From Prorocentrum cordatum (Eukaryota > Sar > Dinophyceae > Prorocentrales > Prorocentraceae), in assembly GCA_963575745.1 (NCBI GenBank), contig CAUYUJ010019370.1, positions 106,001-170,000 of the forward strand: a DNA stretch of 64,000 nucleotides, written 5' to 3'. The notes below the pieces were generated by a model. The model was not told the origin of the DNA and searched no databases. It saw only the letters and a program-made list of their open reading frames with translations. Shown piece after piece: positions 40,663-50,865 of this stretch; positions within the stretch are counted from its first letter, which is position 1; each line of letters opens with the position of its first letter. The position numbers and the translations under genes were made by a program.

Positions 40663-41883
40663 ATGGCGCCTCCGCAGCAGCGCAGCGCCTACGTCAAGTG
40701 CTACTCCTGCTCGTACGCCTGGAACTGGAAGACCAAGCAGACGTGCTACTGGTGCAGCAAAGCCTTGGCGCCGTGGACAGATACCCCGCCTCCAGTTCAA
40801 GGTGCTTGGGCGGCCCGCGCCACAGCCGCAGCCCAGGCCGACTCCAACTGCACCCAGCAGCCCAGCCCCGAGGGTGGATGGGAACCGTGGTCTTCATGGC
40901 CCAAGTCCCGCCGCCGCCGCGGCAAAGGCAATGGCAAGGACCAAGAGGACGATTGGTGGGCCAGCAAGAACGACACCCCCAAGGCGCGCTCCGCAGAGGA
41001 CATCCTGGCGGAGCTCCAGGCGATCGCCCCTCACATCGACAAGGCAGCCATCGACGGCATCAAGTCGCAGATTCCGCCGCCCCAGCCGCAGAAGCCAGCC
41101 GACCTCAACGACATCTACAGCCGCGCCCAGGCTACGGAGCGCCGCTGCAAGAACAATCTGGAGAGGCTGCTCGAAAGCGAGCAAAAGGCGCTCAGCTGGT
41201 ACACCGAGCGCAAGGCGGCGTCGGAGGAGGCCGCCTACAAGTTGGCAGAAGCCCAGGCCGAGGCCCAAGCGGCTCTCGATGCACCCCAAGTCGCTCGCAA
41301 GGGCGGCACTGCTACCCCCACGGCCTCGCAGCAGAACCCGACTTTCAACCTCACCAGCCTCCTCGAGGACGGCGACATATCCATCGAAGCGGGTTCGGCG
41401 TTCGATCTCCAAGGCCTCGTCATCGACGACAGTGACCGCCAGGCATGGGAATCCCTCCAACAGCGCTTCGCCACGGAGCTCAAGGCCAAGGTCACTGAGC
41501 TCTTCGGCAACACCGCCAGCCGCATCAGCCAGCTCCGCGCAGAAGCCAGCACCATGCGCACGCGCTTCGCCTCCAAGCGACAGCGGTCCGACGAGGATGG
41601 ACACGCCCGAGAGGGAGGTGGACCGCCCGCCGCCTCGGCGGCAGCAGGCGAACCCCCAGCGGCAGCCGCAGCGGACGCTGAGGGCACTGCGGCCTCTTCG
41701 CCAGCGGCGCCAAGCGATGAGCCCGCACCTGCTGCTGGCGCTACTTCTGACGGCAGCTTTGCCGCACAGCCTGTACCAGCGATCAACAAGGACCCCGACC
41801 TTGAAGACAAGGCACATAAGATGCTCAGCCAGATGCGCAAGCCCACTGCGACCGCCTCGGCTGGAGCGCAGCAGCTCCTTTAG
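40663..41883 (+). CDS. LINE ORF1 protein (zinc ribbon, coiled coil)
   Basis: 406 codons from MAPPQQRSAYVKCYSC to TAG at 41881-41883. Near the N terminus CYSCSYAWNWKTKQTCYWC forms Cys-x2-Cys-x11-Cys-x2-Cys, a RanBP2-like or ribbon zinc module that likely binds RNA. The middle (about residues 120-210) is rich in Ala, Glu, Lys and Arg with coiled-coil character (RAQATERRCKNNLERLLESE). The C-terminal half is Ala/Pro-rich and disordered. ORF1 proteins of LINEs bind the element RNA to form the particle used for transposition. The frame extends upstream to 40612 without a stop, but 40663 is the first good ATG in it. ORF2 starts 91 nt after the stop in another frame. Confidence 0.8.
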   Translation: MAPPQQRSAYVKCYSCSYAWNWKTKQTCYWCSKALAPWTDTPPPVQGAWAARATAAAQADSNCTQQPSPEGGWEPWSSWPKSRRRRGKGNGKDQEDDWWASKNDTPKARSAEDILAELQAIAPHIDKAAIDGIKSQIPPPQPQKPADLNDIYSRAQATERRCKNNLERLLESEQKALSWYTERKAASEEAAYKLAEAQAEAQAALDAPQVARKGGTATPTASQQNPTFNLTSLLEDGDISIEAGSAFDLQGLVIDDSDRQAWESLQQRFATELKAKVTELFGNTASRISQLRAEASTMRTRFASKRQRSDEDGHAREGGGPPAASAAAGEPPAAAAADAEGTAASSPAAPSDEPAPAAGATSDGSFAAQPVPAINKDPDLEDKAHKMLSQMRKPTATASAGAQQLL

Positions 41884-41974
41884 CCGCCTACTACCCGACC
41901 CTGGGCGGAATGGTGAGACGGGACGCCCGCCGTCAGAGACCAAGAGCTACGACAACCCACCGATCATCAACACA

Positions 41975-44900
41975 ATGGACGCAGTCCTCGACCCGTTCGA
42001 CGAGCTGGCCGAGTTGGACGCCCACATCGATTTCGCAGCCACAGATCAGTACGCTACCGCCCCGCCCGAGACGCTGTCCTCGGTTGGGGGCGATGAGGCG
42101 GCACAGTCCGTCGACCCAGTGGCATGGGGCCCAGGGCAGCCGCAGCGCGCCGCGTGCGCCGACCCTGATGCCGCTCCGCCCGAGACGCTGTCCTCGGTAG
42201 GGAGCGATGAGACGGCCCAAGCTGTCGACATGCACGTGGTACAGGAACCAGGGGGGCCGTTGCCAACGGCAAACCCTGATGCCGCCCCGCCCAAGACGCA
42301 GTCCTTGGTAGGGGGCGATGAGATGGCGAAAGCTGTCGACTTCACCGCAGGGAAAAGCTCATGGAAGCCCAGCAGCCCGAGACCCGACCCCAGACCCGTC
42401 TACCAAGACGAATGCCCTACGAAGCCCACGTTGTCAGATCACTCCCTGTTCTTCTCCAACATTACTCAGTGGGGGCCACCGTCGGAGAAATGGCTGGCAG
42501 GGCCAGGCAAACAATATCAGATGGTGGCATTTGTTGAAACACACATCTCGCATGGAAAAGCGCCTCTCATCTACGACAAGCTAGCAGCGGACGGTTGGAG
42601 GATATCATCGACCACGGCCACGCCGACCAGCAGATCAGACGGAGGCAACACGGGTGGCGAGATTATCTTCTCCAGGTACCATGTCCAGGCCACAACGTTC
42701 AACCACCTCCGCGACCTGGTCATCTCCCTGCGCAGGCCCGGCCCGTTCCGCGGCTTCACGCCCATGGTATGGCGCAGACGCTCTGGCAATCTGGTCGTTA
42801 TTGCAGCGTATCTGGAACCCCACAGGCAGATCGAGGGTGCAGTGCACGATAGGCTACTCTCGCTGGGAGCCTTCGTTACTATGCTCACGGACCCGTGGAC
42901 CATCCTGGCCGATTGGAATATGACACCTGAGCAGCTCGCAGCGACAGAGTGGCCCGCCAAATGGAATGCTACCAATGTGCGAGCGCCTGGATCCGCCACG
43001 TGCGACAAGGGCCAGGGACTCACGCTTGATTTCGCATTGGTCAAGACTGGCATCGAGCACACGATCTCCATTCGCCAGCGCCCCACCGTACCCTGGGCCA
43101 CCCATGTTGGCCTTGAAGTTCGAGCAGGCAGTGCAGACCCCTGGTGGTATCAGTCGATCCATACCCCCAGGGCATTCCCCACAGTGGACAGACCCAGGAT
43201 CCCACCAGACCCCAACAGCAAGACCGCCATCAAGAAACGTAAAACAGCAGAAGCTCGAGCAGCACGCCTACGCGATCTACCTCCTGAACTCCAACAAGCA
43301 GCAGCACAACTCCAGCCACGAGACGAGCCCGCAGCACAGGAACCTATCCCTTATGCTATCCCGAGGGACCTGTGGGAAGAACAATGGCAGCAAGCTGTAC
43401 CCACACGTTGTAAGCAGCCTCACGCGCACTTCGTGTACACACACTGGGTGCACGACGCCGACGACCTCAACCTCAAGTACGCCAAATGGGTCACGGCGCT
43501 CGAGAACACCATGATCAGCCACCACCAGATCGACCCGAAGGAAGCCGCAGCATACACAGGCCGAGCCCAAGGCTACCAGTTGTCTTGGAAGAAGACGGCC
43601 GCCGCCCCAGGCCGCGTACACGTACATGACCCTCAGCCGGAATGGTGGGCAATCACGCTCACCCTCATCAAGCGCTACGCTGCGCTTCACGACAAGCCCA
43701 AGCACACAGCGCTCATGCAGCAGCAGGCCTCCATCATCCAGCAGCGCGCGGACCACTTCAACACTCACTTTCACGACCTCCAGTTCGAGAAGGACGAGGA
43801 CACCATTTTCCGCTGGTTTGCACTCGTCTGGGCCCCGCACTTGGACAATGAGGACACCGACGACTTGGTCACGATTACCGCTACTTGGGCCTCCAGAGCG
43901 CTCTCCGCCGCCCTCGCCAAGTCCAAGAGGGCCTACGGTGCTTGGCTCGCCAAGCAATGGAAACACCGCCCTGGAGTACTACACGCCCATGTCAAGCCAG
44001 CGCCCGTACGTCACATCGAGGCCTACACGACCAACCTGACCATCGCCGACCCCACCGTTATCATGGACAACAAGAAGCAACAATGGCAACAAGTATGGCA
44101 AGCCACCGAGACCCCCGACGACATCCTACAGGCCCTGTCAAAGGCCAAGGCAGCAGCCGCTCGCCAACCGCTCGAGCCCATCACAGCCGAGATCGTACAC
44201 CGCTTTCACGGCCGCATGCCACCCAGTAAAGCACATGGAGTTGACGCCCTTGGACCTCGCGACCTCCATCGACTACCAGAACCAGCAGTCGAAGCCTATG
44301 CGGATATCCTCAACGCAGTAGAGCAAGCAGGCATCTGGCCACTACAAATCTCAGGCACTATTGCAGCACTCGCCGCCAAGAAGTCTGGAGGCGACAGGGT
44401 CCTCGGCATGCTACCTCATATGGCCAGACTCTGGTCTCGCATCAGATCGACTGCATCTGCATCCTGGACCCAAGGTCTGGACGACTTTTGGACTACAGCC
44501 ATCAAAGGCTCCTCAGCTCTCCAGGCCGCCCTACATAGGGCCTTGTTAGACGAGACAGCCTCAGCACTTGGCATGCAGTCAGCCACGTTGCTATTAGACA
44601 TCCAGAAGTTCTACGACAATATCAAGCTCGCCAACCTCATTATGGTCGGCCTCAACTGCGGCTTTCCCCCCATCATTCTACTACTGGAAGTGCAGCTATA
44701 CCTGGCGCCCAGATTCTTGCGCAGTCGACAATGGGTGAGTATGCCTATCTTCGCCTCCAAAGGCATCATTGCAGGCTCCCCTCACGGCACGACCTTGGCA
44801 CGACTCATTTTACTTCCTATTCTACGGCAAGCCCAAGCTCAGGCAGAGCTTGCCCAGATGTGGACCTTCGTAGATGACACTGTTCTTCGAGTCGAAGGAG

Positions 44901-45785
44901 TCCTACGCACGCTACAGAAGCACCTCCCCCGTGCCGCCAAGACGCTCTGCGACGGTTTAAAGGAGTTCGAGCTGCCTATCTCAGACAAGACTGTCCTCAT
45001 CGGCTCCACCCCCAAGGTCCGCAAATCGCTAGCCAAGAAGTTGCGGCAGTACGACATCCCAGTTACTGCGACCGCCACGGCCGTCGACCTCGGAGTTGAC
45101 GCGGCTGTGGCTACTCGACGGGTACAAGCCAACGCCAGGAAGCGACAGAGCTCAGCCGCAGCTAGGTTTCGCAAGATACACCGACTACGGAGCACTGCAC
45201 AGCAGGCTCGAATCTCAGCAGGACTGTGGCGTACTGGCGCTCTCCCCGAAGGAGTATTCGGTCATCAGGTGCACGGCCTCGCTCGGCACGCTCTACTACG
45301 ATGGCGGCGTCAGGCCGCCATTGCGGCCACGGGAGCAGCCGCGGGCCGATGCCCCACCTCCCTCCTCGGCGCCACCTTCGACGGCATGGACCCAGGAGTT
45401 TCCCTAAGGATCGAATTCATCGAGGCTTGGCTTCAGCACTGGATACGCCACCCGAACACGCACGCCAGGATCATCAGAGCATGGCCAAGGATCAAGACCA
45501 CCTTGCTCGCCGCAGGCCCCAAGCTGTGGTGCAGGGTCAAGGGGCCCACAGGCGCGGCCATCGCGACCCTGCTGGAGGCCAGTTGGGAGCCGACCTCAGC
45601 TACCACGTGGAGGCGTACGAAGGACGGCTACATCGAGGAGTGGAACCTCCCCCCTGCCGATGACCCTGACCTCCTCGACGCCGACATCCACGCAGTATTG
45701 CAGGACCTCAGCGAGGATTTCACAGGCTCCTCTGGACTCAGGCCGCTACGCATGACCATGGTGACACGCTGGCTGGAGGTGCGGA
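41975..45785 (+). CDS. LINE ORF2, endonuclease and reverse transcriptase part
   Basis: From ATG 41975 (MDAVLDPFDELAELD). Three degenerate 38-44 residue repeats (APPETLSSVGGDEAAQSVD) come first. An APE-type endonuclease follows: MVAFVETHI (Glu 42536-42538), GGEIIFSRYHV, TILADWNMT (Asp 42911-42913) and WATHVGLEV (His 43103-43105). The reverse transcriptase has motif A LLLDIQKFYDN (Asp 44597-44599), motif B-like GIIAGSPHGTTLARL and motif C WTFVDDTVLRV (Asp pair 44883-44888). A thumb/connection region follows to about 45785, where the frame is lost. Catalytic residues of EN and RT are all present. The frame stays open upstream to the first ATG after the spliced leader (40523), giving 1866 codons in total. 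Confidence 0.9.
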
Positions 45786-45786
45786 C

Positions 45787-46731
45787 ATGGTCACTATCCG
45801 CATTGAACAAAGGAGGCTCCTCGCAAACGGTGACTTCAGCGACTGGGCCCTCAACAACACCATCATCAGCGGAGGACAATGGACCAGAGACCGCCTCCAC
45901 AACGCGGGCTACCAGATCGACAAGAACTGCGACCGATGCAGCGCGGGAGTTCCTGAAACCTTGTTTCACCGAATGTGGCAGTGCGAGGCGAATGTGGGAC
46001 CTGAGTTTGAGGCCAGTGACAAGTTACTACCGCGAGCCGTGGCGGGGGTCGATGCCGACCCTGCCCTGTGGCTCCGCGGCATTCCCTCTGTCGCTCTCAC
46101 TACGCCCGCGTTCGAGCCATTGACTGGGAGGGACGGGTGGGAGTTTGTTGGTGCGGTGCGGGAGGGTCTGCCGTCGTGGGAAGGAGCTCGTAACGCTGAG
46201 GGCGAGTTGTTTCTTTTTGGTGACGGGTCTGGCGGCGCCTTTTCCGACGACGTCAGGCGACGGCGTGTTGGTTCTGGCCTCGCGGCCCTCCGATGGGACC
46301 CTCCCTCGGCCTCCTGGACCCTCCACGCGGGCCTCCTCGCCCCCCTCCCAGGCCCCCGCCAGACCGTCCCAAGAGGCGAATTGCATGCGTTTTGCCTGGC
46401 ACTGGAGACGTGCCAGCAGGATTTCACGTTTGTTACAGATCACCTAGCCCTGCAGCGCGGCTGGCAGAACGGCAGATGTCTCAGACCTGACAGCCTTAGA
46501 GGCAAGAATAAGAATGGGGATCTCTGGCTGAGAATTCGGCACCTCGTGCAGGATCGATCTGGCGGCGGCTCTTCGGTCACGGTGCTCTGGACCCCATCCC
46601 ACGCCGATCCCCTGACTTTGCATGGTTTCCAAAAGTTTCTTGCTCTCGGCAACCAGCACGCCGACGAGCTTGCGGGAAGCGCGGCCCACAAGTCGGCCAC
46701 CCTTGCCCTCGCCTGTCCCTGGGACCGATGA
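45787..46731 (+). pseudogene. LINE ORF2, RNase H domain, displaced by a frameshift
   Basis: Continues ORF2 in the +2 frame: RIEQRRLLANGDFSDWALNN, then NCDRCSAGVPETLFHRMWQC (a Cys/His knuckle often found between RT and RNase H). RNase H follows: LFLFGDGSGGAF (Asp 46222-46224), RGELHAFCLAL (Glu 46378-46380), FVTDHLALQRG (Asp 46438-46440) and NQHADELAG (Asp 46663-46665). All four catalytic acids are intact, so the frameshift near 45730-45790 is recent or a sequencing/assembly error. Confidence 0.85.
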
Positions 46732-47368
46732 ATACGACGCTATTGCAGCCATCGTCCGTCAGAGGGCACGACTGATCTTACGTTCCTTAGGCAAGAATTC
46801 AGAGCCTCGAGGACTGTGGCCAGAGAGGCAACCCACCCAGGAGGCAGCCCCTCGCTCTCTGTTGCAGACCGCGATCGCGGCTTCTCAGCACAAATTCGAG
46901 CGGTGTGCAGACAAATGGAGATGCCCTGCCTGCCTCATCATCGTTGACGCTTGCCACGTTATTCCAGCTGCCGCCACAGAGTGTGTGCCGCCTTGCCCCC
47001 TTCCCGAGTTTGCTGCGTGTGGCGAGGTGCTGTGGTCGAGGGGTCCCCGCGTGATCAGTGGCAAGGCGATTCACCCCTCCCACACTTTGGCCACCATCCC
47101 CAAGTGGCAAATGTTCTTCTGTGTGAAGTGCGGCCATACGGCCACGCACCAGGTTAAAAGCCTACTTTTGCCGTGCCCTCTCTCCCACCAAGTGGGAGAG
47201 CGCAGGGCCCTGGGACCCACTGGCAAAGGCCTCGAGAACCTCAGCAGGATCAGGCGAGGCCTCCACCCGTCCAGATCGGGTCCCAGCAAGTCAGTGCTAG
47301 AGGCTTTGCACGTTTCGGCAGCCGAAGCCGCGATCGGTTCCTACGCGGCGGGAGCTGCCTCCGAGTAA
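46700..47368 (+). pseudogene. LINE ORF2, C-terminal Cys-rich region, second frameshift
   Basis: Frame changes again near 46700-46731 and continues DEYDAIAAIVRQRARLILRS. Cys pairs in RCADKWRCPACLIIVDACHV and WQMFFCVKCGHTATHQVKSL, followed by LLPCPLSHQVGERRALG, suggest zinc-binding knuckles; a Leu/Gly-rich helix and the stop at 47366-47368 follow. Probably the nucleic-acid-binding C terminus of ORF2. Function inferred from position. Confidence 0.7.
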
Positions 47369-47376
47369 ATTGTGAG

Positions 47377-47455
47377 GCCAGGGGGGCCTGTCGCGGTGGG
47401 CCGTGGGATGTCGCCCCCCACGGCCCTCCGAGAAATACTGGATGGCCCCCCTGGC
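47377..47455 (+). promoter_or_regulatory. nested stem-loop in LINE 3' region
   Basis: Outer stem 47377-47388 (GCCAGGGGGGCC) pairs perfectly with 47444-47455. Inner stem 47399-47407 (GGCCGTGGG) pairs with 47417-47425. It starts 9 nt after the ORF2 stop. It may be the 3' structure recognised by the element's own RT. Confidence 0.7.
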
Positions 47456-47494
47456 ATCTCTGGGTTCCGAACGGACTACGTCCGATTGCTCCAC

Positions 47495-47640
47495 TCCACT
47501 CCTCCTCCTCCGCCTCCTCCGCCTCCTCCGCCTCCTTCTCCTCCGCCTCCTCCTGCTCCTCCGCCTCGTCCACCTCCTCGTCCTCCTCCTCCTCCTCCTC
47601 GTCCTCCTCCTTCTCTTCCACCTCCGGGGGCTCAGACAGA
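47495..47640. repeat. (TCC)n microsatellite at the 3' boundary of the LINE
   Basis: TCC triplets in the same orientation as at the 5' boundary. Confidence 0.9.
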
Positions 47641-47784
47641 GCAGGGTGCTGGCGCTCCAGAGGAAACTGCAGCCGAAAGCCGAGATAAGACGAAGCCAGG
47701 ACGAGGATAAGATCTAGTGAGGATACACCGGGAATCTCTGAGATCCGGCGGATCTGGAGGATGTCTCGGGCGCTGCGGCCTTTC

Positions 47785-47821
47785 CAGAGCGTTCCGGAAC
47801 GCTCTGATGCGTTCCGGAACG
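47785..47821. promoter_or_regulatory. two palindromes with heat-shock-element-like core GTTCCGGAAC
   Basis: 47785-47806 is a perfect 22-bp palindrome centred on GTTCCGGAAC. 47810-47821 (CGTTCCGGAACG) repeats the core 20 bp later. nTTCnnGAAn is the heat-shock element pattern. No gene is placed next to it, so the function is open. Confidence 0.35.
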
Positions 47822-47829
47822 TTCTGGGA

Positions 47830-49305
47830 CGGATTCATCCTCGTCTTAGCCCCGCCCGACGAGACTCAGCCACGCGCAGGAGGAGTTTGGGGGGGCGAGG
47901 GCTTCTTAGAAGCACCTCTGCTTCCAAGGCCCCCACTTGGGAGGCCTCTCGACACTCTCCGTCCGATGTCCTCTCCAGGTGGCATGTGTCAAAGTCCTGG
48001 CTCGCAGTGTTCTGGTTGGGGGCCCTAATAGCATCAGCCACAGAGCACCCCGATGAGGGGCACCGACCCTCGGCAGTGGTGCTCTCCTTTTCCGCCACCC
48101 CGCCCTCTGGCCGAGGCACCTGGGTGCTTCTGGTGCAACCAGCTCGGGATGACTCCTTACAGCATCGGCACAGGGCCATGAGAGACGTGCCCCTGATCGG
48201 CGCCCTCACCTCCTATGCCTGCCTCCCTTGCGTCGTGACGAAACGCAGCGGAAGGCTTCGGCTTTGTTTTTGCAGCTTTCGGCCTCAAAGGGGCCTCTCC
48301 AGGCCCCGGGGCCATCAAACCATGACTCAGGATGACAAGCTGGCCCAGAGCTTTGGGTAGCCACGCTGTGAATAAAACGCGGCGCGGGATGTCTGGGAAC
48401 CGCACCCCCACGCCCGCGTCGGGGCGTCCGATGGAGGGGTGGGAGGGGGGGGGGGGGGACCTGCGCAGGGACAAGGGCGCACGTGTGCGGGCGGGGGGCA
48501 GTTAATTAGCGTGTGCGGGCGCGGGGCTCCCGGTGGCAAGGGCGCGCAGGGGCGCAGGGCGTAGGAGGTACGCCGGCGCCGACGAGGGGCACGTGCCTCA
48601 ACGGCGTCCAAGGCATGTGCATTCCCGCTGGGATGCCCGCCAGCTGCACCCCGATGAATCCGCCCTGCGGATACGCGGGGCCTCCATGGTGGTGGGTCAT
48701 CGCGGGCAGGTACAATTTAGGGTCTGGAGGGACTACGTGGATAGGTTCATCGGACACAGCATGGTGCGAACGGCTCTCGAGGGCTCCATCCGCGAGAGAG
48801 CTGGGTTGAATGCGCCGCTGCCGGCTGGCTCGGGTACTGTCGAGCCCGTAATAGTTATCGAGCTCACTAAGATCGGTGGTCGGCGGGCTGGACATGAAGC
48901 TGGGTTGGGAGGTGGCCACAGCCTGCTGTCGGCTGACCAGACCGAGGTCGAGGCGAGCTGCTCCATCCTGCCCCCTTCCTTGCCTCTCTCCCAGACATCA
49001 GACGTCGTGAGTTGTTCACGCCGTGGCTCCCCAGATCCTGCGGTGTTTTTTGCTGGCCTTTTGGCCCGGTACGGCCCCCTGGAGGCCGAAAATTATCCAC
49101 GACAACCGTCCGTCGTTATTTTGTTCACGATGTGGGAAAGTATTGGCCCATCGCCCCACGCGTCCAAGCTCGCGAAGTTTCCTGACGTGCCCACCCCCTG
49201 GACCTCTTGACCTTATTCACCATGTGACCAGCTCTTTACCCCAGGTATGCCGTATACCAGATGTGCTTCGAAAGGCAATATTTGCCAGCGTGAACCCCAA
49301 GCCAT
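47830..49305. other. no gene recognised
   Basis: Contains GGCTTCTTAGAAG (47899) related to the small element at 23060 and 30705, a G run at 48443-48459, and long frames on both strands at 48500-49210 without domains. Confidence 0.4.
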
Positions 49306-49600
49306 AAGTGACTGCATGGCGCAGGTGAAGACTGTGCGGTGCAAACTGCGTGGTTAAAGCAGCTTGAGCAAGTGGTGCAAGCTATGTGATGTAAGATAGT
49401 GTAAGCCATGGTGTGCAAGCTGCGCGGCGCATGCTATATGGTGTAATTTGTGTGGTGTTGGCTACGCGTTGCAACAATGTGATCTTTGCTACGCGGTGAC
49501 AGTTGTGTTTTGAAACATCGGTGGCGTAAGCTATGCGGTGGAAGCTACATGGGTGAACATGTATGGTATAAGCTATGTGGTTGCAGCTACGTTGCGCCAT
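49306..49600 (+). repeat. degenerate minisatellite GCTATGTGGTGTAA
   Basis: Units of about 10-20 bp: AAGCTATGTGATGTAAG, GCTACGCGTTGCAAC, GCTACGCGGTGACAG, AAGCTATGCGGTGGAAG. Confidence 0.8.
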
Positions 49601-50505
49601 TCAGTAGGAATATCTTCAAGTTGTCCACTTCACTGATCGCGCAAACATCCCACCGTACCCTTCCCCCCGCACCTTCGTCAAGACCCGTTCGGCCACAACT
49701 GCGATTAGTGATTGGCGCTTCCTGGCGCACTTCTACGGCCACGTTGGCGCGCACGCTCGCGAGCAAGCGACCATGTGTCTTGGCAAAACAGATGCGGCCG
49801 TGATGGCGGTTACCGATGGGGCCTTCCCAGCGCGTCTCAAAGGCCGCGCTGGCACGCGGGCACTTCAGTGCGGGTCGGTGATTCGAAAGACGCCGACAAC
49901 GGCGGCAACGATGATGGCAATAACGATGGTGGTGGCAATGCTGGCATTGCCGGCGGCAAGGCGAAACATTGCGCCGATGCTGGTGACAACGACGGCGATG
50001 TGAATGTCCTTGTGTCGATGGTGAGGGTGACTTCGCTGATGATGGCGGCAACGGCGGCGATTGACGATTAGCCTAACGGCGGTCATGCGATGGCGCTGAA
50101 AGGGGGGTGATGAGGAAATGCGCGCGAAAACATTCATGAAACTGCGCAGACGTTTTGTTGAACAGCGGTGGTTGTTCATATGTTCCCGAAGAGCTCTATC
50201 GTTGCTTCGCCAACCATTGCGTGCCAGAAAGATTTCGGCATGCGCGCGTGGCGGCGCGCGCACGTGGCCCGCATGGCTCCTGTGCTACGGATCGTGCCTT
50301 GGTTGCATGCTGAATCAACGCGGATGCGCCGCGTGATGAGATGATAATGTGGATTCTGAACGAGCTTGCTAAATGCGTGCGGTTCCGTAACGAATTCAGC
50401 ACGCGCGCGAGGGCAGAACATATGCAGCACTTGCATGGGAAACTCCAGTGTTTGAGAATGCGAAGACACAGAAAACCACAACATATAGGACTATCTGTGC
50501 TTGTT
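49601..50505. other. no gene recognised
   Basis: Degenerate GATGGCAATAACG-type repeats at 49895-50070. Otherwise unique with no coding support. Confidence 0.4.
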
Positions 50506-50855
50506 GCAAGGTTTCCTTACGAAAACCTTTCAAAACATCAGGAATATATGTGTTTTCATAGGGCTTCCTCGTCCTAAACCTTCAAACATATCAGTAATAT
50601 CTGTGTTTTCATAGGGTTTCCTTACGAAAGCTTCCAACCATATCAGGAAGATGTATGTTTTCACAGGTTTTCCTGTCTGGCGCATTGTCCCTGGGGGGCG
50701 GTGAGGAGGAGAAAGAGTGCCCGTCTCCAGAAAACCACAAAATATTAGTAATATCTGTGTTTTCACCTGGTTTCCCTACCAAAACCTTCACCACACATAT
50801 CAGTATTATATGTGTTTTCACTGGGTTTCCTCGTCCTCGTCCTCGTCCTCCGGTG
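50505..50855 (+). repeat. tandem repeat, about 55-66 bp unit, 5 copies
   Basis: Units contain GGTTTCCTTACGAAAACCTT, CAAACATATCAG, TAATATCTGTGTTTTCA. An unrelated 60-bp piece (50680-50740) interrupts the third unit. Confidence 0.85.
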
Positions 50856-50865
50856 TGGTGCATCG

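Larger units (their letters stand above)
40501..47498 (+). mobile_element. full-length SL-capped non-LTR retrotransposon (LINE)
   Basis: About 7.0 kb: DinoSL, ORF1 (zinc ribbon and coiled coil), ORF2 (APE endonuclease, reverse transcriptase, RNase H, Cys-rich C terminus) and a structured 3' region. Bounded by (TCC)n on both sides. The domain order EN-RT-RNH with a separate ORF1 resembles I/Tad-type LINE clades. Two frameshifts in ORF2 mean this copy is probably no longer autonomous. No poly(A) tail is visible; the 3' junction is taken at the start of (TCC)n, so it is approximate. Confidence 0.85.

Noticed and set aside
40612-46123. Minus-strand ORFs such as 40894-41943 (349 codons)
   Set aside because: Shadows of LINE ORF1/ORF2; all recognisable motifs are on the plus strand.
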